This document shows, piece by piece, positions 22,215 through 24,407 of a DNA stretch of 24,407 bases; position 1 is the stretch's first letter; each line of letters starts with the position of its first letter. Both the position numbers and the translations under genes were made by a program. This stretch comes from JAVBOF01 sp031550915. GTDB taxonomy: Bacteria > Bacillota > Clostridia > Christensenellales > MGBC116941. The stretch is taken from positions 1-24,407 of the forward strand of contig JAVBOF010000093.1 in the NCBI GenBank assembly GCA_031550915.1, read 5' to 3'. The notes under the pieces are model-generated. The model was given only the letters and a program-made list of their open reading frames with translations. It did no database searches and was not told the DNA's origin.

Positions 22215-23531
22215 TCATTTTTTTCTGGCTGCCAAAACGCGGCCCTTTGCAGAGCGTATTGACTGCAAAAGCTGTATCTTTGCGGGACAGATATAGGAAC
22301 AACATCCGCATTCCACACAATCTGTGCCGTTTGTTTTATCGAAATCTTCCAGCTTGTTCCGCTGGCTTAGTGAATTAAGCAAATATGGCATGAGATCCAT
22401 AGGGCAGGTATCCACACATCTGGCGCAGCGAATGCAATCGCCGGATTCCGGCAGTACCGCTTCGCTCTTGCCTAGGCACAGTATGCCGGAGGTACCTTTA
22501 ACGACGGGTACATCCGTAGTTTGCAGCGTTACGCCCATCATTGGCCCGCCGGAAATAACCTTTACAGGGTCTTCACGGAAACCTCCGCAATACGCAATCA
22601 AATCAGCGACCGTTGTACCGAGTTTTACGCGCAGGTTTTTTGGGTTTGCGACGGCGTCACCCGTAACACTTACGATACGTTCTATAAGGGGAACGCCTTG
22701 CACGACGGATTTATATATCTGGCTAGCTGTAGCTACATTTTGAACGACGCAGCCAATATGCGCCGGAAGCTTGCCGCCGGGTACCCTGCGATTTGTCAGC
22801 GCGTCGATAAGGTTCTTTTCCGCGCCCTGCGGGTACTTTGTACGTAAAACCTTTACTTCTATATTGGCATAGCCTTCGGCTGCTTTTTTCATGGACTCTA
22901 CGGCCTTCGGCTTGTTGCTTTCGATTCCGATTACGCCCGTAGCGCCGTCGAACAGGCGCAGCAATATATCCAGTCCTTTTATAACTGCTTCAGGCTCTTC
23001 CAACATAAGCCTGTAATCACAGTTTAAATACGGCTCGCATTCAGCACCGTTGAGTATAACATGATCTATACTGCAATCAGGCGGCGGGGAGAGTTTGACG
23101 TGCGTGGGGAAAGCGGCGCCACCCATGCCGACGATGCCGCACTCGCGAATGATGTCTATAATTTCCTGTTTAGATAAGCCATTGTAGTCCCTGTTCAATG
23201 GCGGAGATACCGATTCATATAAGCCGTCATTTTCTACAATGACGGAAGCGGTTTTCACGCTTGCGGTTGACATTCGTTTTTCTATGGTCTTTACAGTTCC
23301 GGATACGCTGCTATGCACAGCGGAAAGTCCAAAGCCTTTGGCTTCGCCAAGGCGTTGGCCAACAAGCACCCTGTCTCCCTTGGTGACGACCGGTTCGCAT
23401 GGCGCGCAGAGGTGTTGGGCCATTGGAAATACCAGCTCGGCTGGAGCTGGCATGACCTCTATTTTGAGGTCTTCGCCAAGCGCTTTGTTGTCTTTCGGAT
23501 GTATTCCTTTTTTAAAGGTGAACAGTTCCAT
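22215..23531 (-). CDS. rnfC: Rnf complex subunit C (NADH/FMN side)
   Basis: A peripheral membrane subunit that exchanges electrons with NAD+/NADH. 438 residues: an N-terminal barrel-like domain (HLCAPCEPVVTKGDRVLVGQ), the NAD/FMN-binding domain with GMGGAAFPTHVKL near 138 and LNGAECEPYLNCD near 165, a SLBB-like region, and two 4Fe-4S sites, CIRCARCVDTCP and CVECGCCSYICP. It lacks the long Ala/Lys-rich C-terminal extension of proteobacterial RnfC, as is typical of Clostridia. ATG 23531 has AAGGGA 7 bases upstream. It is the first gene of rnfCDGEAB. Confidence 0.96.
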   Translation of the reverse strand: MELFTFKKGIHPKDNKALGEDLKIEVMPAPAELVFPMAQHLCAPCEPVVTKGDRVLVGQRLGEAKGFGLSAVHSSVSGTVKTIEKRMSTASVKTASVIVENDGLYESVSPPLNRDYNGLSKQEIIDIIRECGIVGMGGAAFPTHVKLSPPPDCSIDHVILNGAECEPYLNCDYRLMLEEPEAVIKGLDILLRLFDGATGVIGIESNKPKAVESMKKAAEGYANIEVKVLRTKYPQGAEKNLIDALTNRRVPGGKLPAHIGCVVQNVATASQIYKSVVQGVPLIERIVSVTGDAVANPKNLRVKLGTTVADLIAYCGGFREDPVKVISGGPMMGVTLQTTDVPVVKGTSGILCLGKSEAVLPESGDCIRCARCVDTCPMDLMPYLLNSLSQRNKLEDFDKTNGTDCVECGCCSYICPAKIQLLQSIRSAKGRVLAARKK

Positions 23532-23617
23532 TGAATGATCCCTTACATAAAATTCTTATAAAAGTAAAACATATTTTATTATGAGGACAGGCTACTGTTT
23601 CGCGCCCTTAGTATAAG

Positions 23618-23645
23618 ATTATAGCACATTGTTTGCCCTTAGTAA
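23618..23645 (-). promoter_or_regulatory. Candidate promoter of the rnf operon
   Basis: On the - strand, TATAAT (complement of 23618-23623) has the poor -35 match TTACTA at a 16-bp spacing. It would give a leader of about 80 nt before rnfC. A weak -35 suggests activation by another factor (inference). Confidence 0.5.
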
Positions 23646-23652
23646 CCATAAA

Positions 23653-23680
23653 TTCATACAAATAATTTTTGAAATATGAT
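23653..23680 (+). promoter_or_regulatory. Candidate promoter of apbE
   Basis: TTCATA (23653-23658), a 16-bp spacer, and TATGAT (23675-23680), about 30 bp before the start. It is back to back with the rnf promoter, so one regulator could act on both. Confidence 0.45.
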
Positions 23681-23711
23681 AAACTATTTTTAGCATAGAA
23701 TGGAGGATGAC

Positions 23712-24407
23712 TTGAAAAAAACACTTATATTCTCGCTTTCTCTTATCTTATTATTCTTTTGCGGCTGTACTCCGAAGGTAGTAGAAGAACAGCTTTTTGC
23801 TTTTGATACCATCATAGACTTAAAAATATATGGAGGCGAAGCCGAAAAAGCCATAAGGGAATGTGAGAACCGCTTGTCGGAGATAGATTTTGAAATGTCT
23901 CACTTCAAGGATGGCAGTGAATTGGGTGGTATAAACGCCAAAGCAGGCCGTGAAAAGGTTCCGGTCGGCAACGAGATGCGCACGGTCATTGAGAAAGCGC
24001 TGTATTTTTCCAAAATCTCCAACGGCGCGTTTGATATCAGCATATTGCCTGTCCGAGACCTGTGGGATTTTGACTCTGCCCACCCCGAATTACCGAATAA
24101 AGCGGATATCGATGCAAAGCTGCCTTTAGTCGGCTATAATGGCATAACGCTGGATGACGTGGGCGTATCATTTGCCCAAGATGGTATGGGACTGGACCTG
24201 GGGGGCATTGCTAAGGGATATGCTGCCGATGAAATCAACAGGGTGCTCGATGAATGTGGCGTACAAAACGCTATTATTGACCTCGGCGGCAATATATATG
24301 TAAAAGGCAGAAAAAATGGGACGGGGGATTGGACCATTGGGATACAAAACCCGCTTTTACCAAGAGGAGACGCCTTTGCAAAGGTAGCGGTACAGGATTG
24401 TTCCGTG
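23712..24407 (+). CDS. apbE: ApbE-type FAD:protein FMN transferase, lipoprotein, 3'-truncated by window edge
   Basis: Transfers FMN from FAD to a Thr in target flavoproteins such as RnfD and RnfG, outside the membrane. 232 residues are visible and the frame is still open at the window end; the family usually has 300-350. The start is TTG at 23712, because the nearby ATG at 23707 is in another frame and stops after two codons; GGAGG (23702-23706) is 5 bases upstream. A lipoprotein signal with FCGC puts the lipidated Cys at residue 19. Family motifs: FAFDTIIDLKIYG, NGAFDISILPVRDLW, the hallmark GLDLGGIAKGYAADEINRVL and AIIDLGGNIYVKG. It is divergent from rnfCDGEAB, its expected client operon. 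Confidence 0.95.
   Translation, partial: MKKTLIFSLSLILLFFCGCTPKVVEEQLFAFDTIIDLKIYGGEAEKAIRECENRLSEIDFEMSHFKDGSELGGINAKAGREKVPVGNEMRTVIEKALYFSKISNGAFDISILPVRDLWDFDSAHPELPNKADIDAKLPLVGYNGITLDDVGVSFAQDGMGLDLGGIAKGYAADEINRVLDECGVQNAIIDLGGNIYVKGRKNGTGDWTIGIQNPLLPRGDAFAKVAVQDCSV

Overview
The window looks like a chromosomal piece of an anaerobic, low-to-moderate GC Firmicute of the class Clostridia. The reasons are a ClpC with a UVR linker, a complete Rnf ferredoxin:NAD+ oxidoreductase operon in the clostridial order C-D-G-E-A-B, strong AGGAGG-type ribosome binding sites, frequent ATA and AGG codons, and several TTG starts. The species cannot be named from sequence alone. No tRNA, rRNA, CRISPR array, insertion sequence or phage gene was seen.

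Layout. (1) 2-3522: the 3' end of clpC, two hairpins, then a PiT-type phosphate transporter ending in a clear terminator. (2) 3580-4915: a secreted protein with a bacterial Ig-like domain, a transglutaminase-like fold that has lost its catalytic Cys and His, and a CAP/SCP-like C-terminus. (3) 4916-8351: an AT-rich promoter region and a TRAP transporter in the unusual order dctM-dctP-dctQ. (4) 8366-11195: after a terminator-like hairpin, a prenylated-FMN-dependent aromatic acid decarboxylase operon: UbiD-type catalytic subunit, small zinc-ribbon-like subunit D, UbiX flavin prenyltransferase and an LpdD-like protein. (5) 11202-12208: a PadR-family regulator with a 42-bp palindrome over its own promoter, overlapping a DUF2812 membrane protein. 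(6) 12222-13103 (-): a beta-hydroxyacid dehydrogenase. (7) 13104-13753: about 650 bp without a large gene; it holds a possible short transcription unit with a 15-codon ORF and its own terminator, then the promoter of the next gene. (8) 13754-18228: a 1061-residue hybrid histidine kinase facing a response regulator with an HD-GYP c-di-GMP phosphodiesterase domain, the two ending at a shared bidirectional terminator. (9) 18498-23531 (-): rnfCDGEAB, with apbE divergent on the + strand and running off the window end.

How the genes may work together. The TRAP transporter and the decarboxylase operon probably form one module that imports a carboxylate and decarboxylates it; UbiX makes the prenyl-FMN cofactor and the LpdD-like protein may help deliver it. 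PadR proteins classically control phenolic acid decarboxylases, so the regulator just downstream is a candidate controller, though only autoregulation is directly suggested here. RnfD and RnfG carry the motifs to which FMN is covalently attached, and ApbE is the enzyme that attaches it, so the divergent pair is a coherent unit for building an ion-pumping energy-conserving complex. The hybrid kinase has an HPt domain and could feed a phosphorelay into the neighbouring HD-GYP regulator to lower c-di-GMP.
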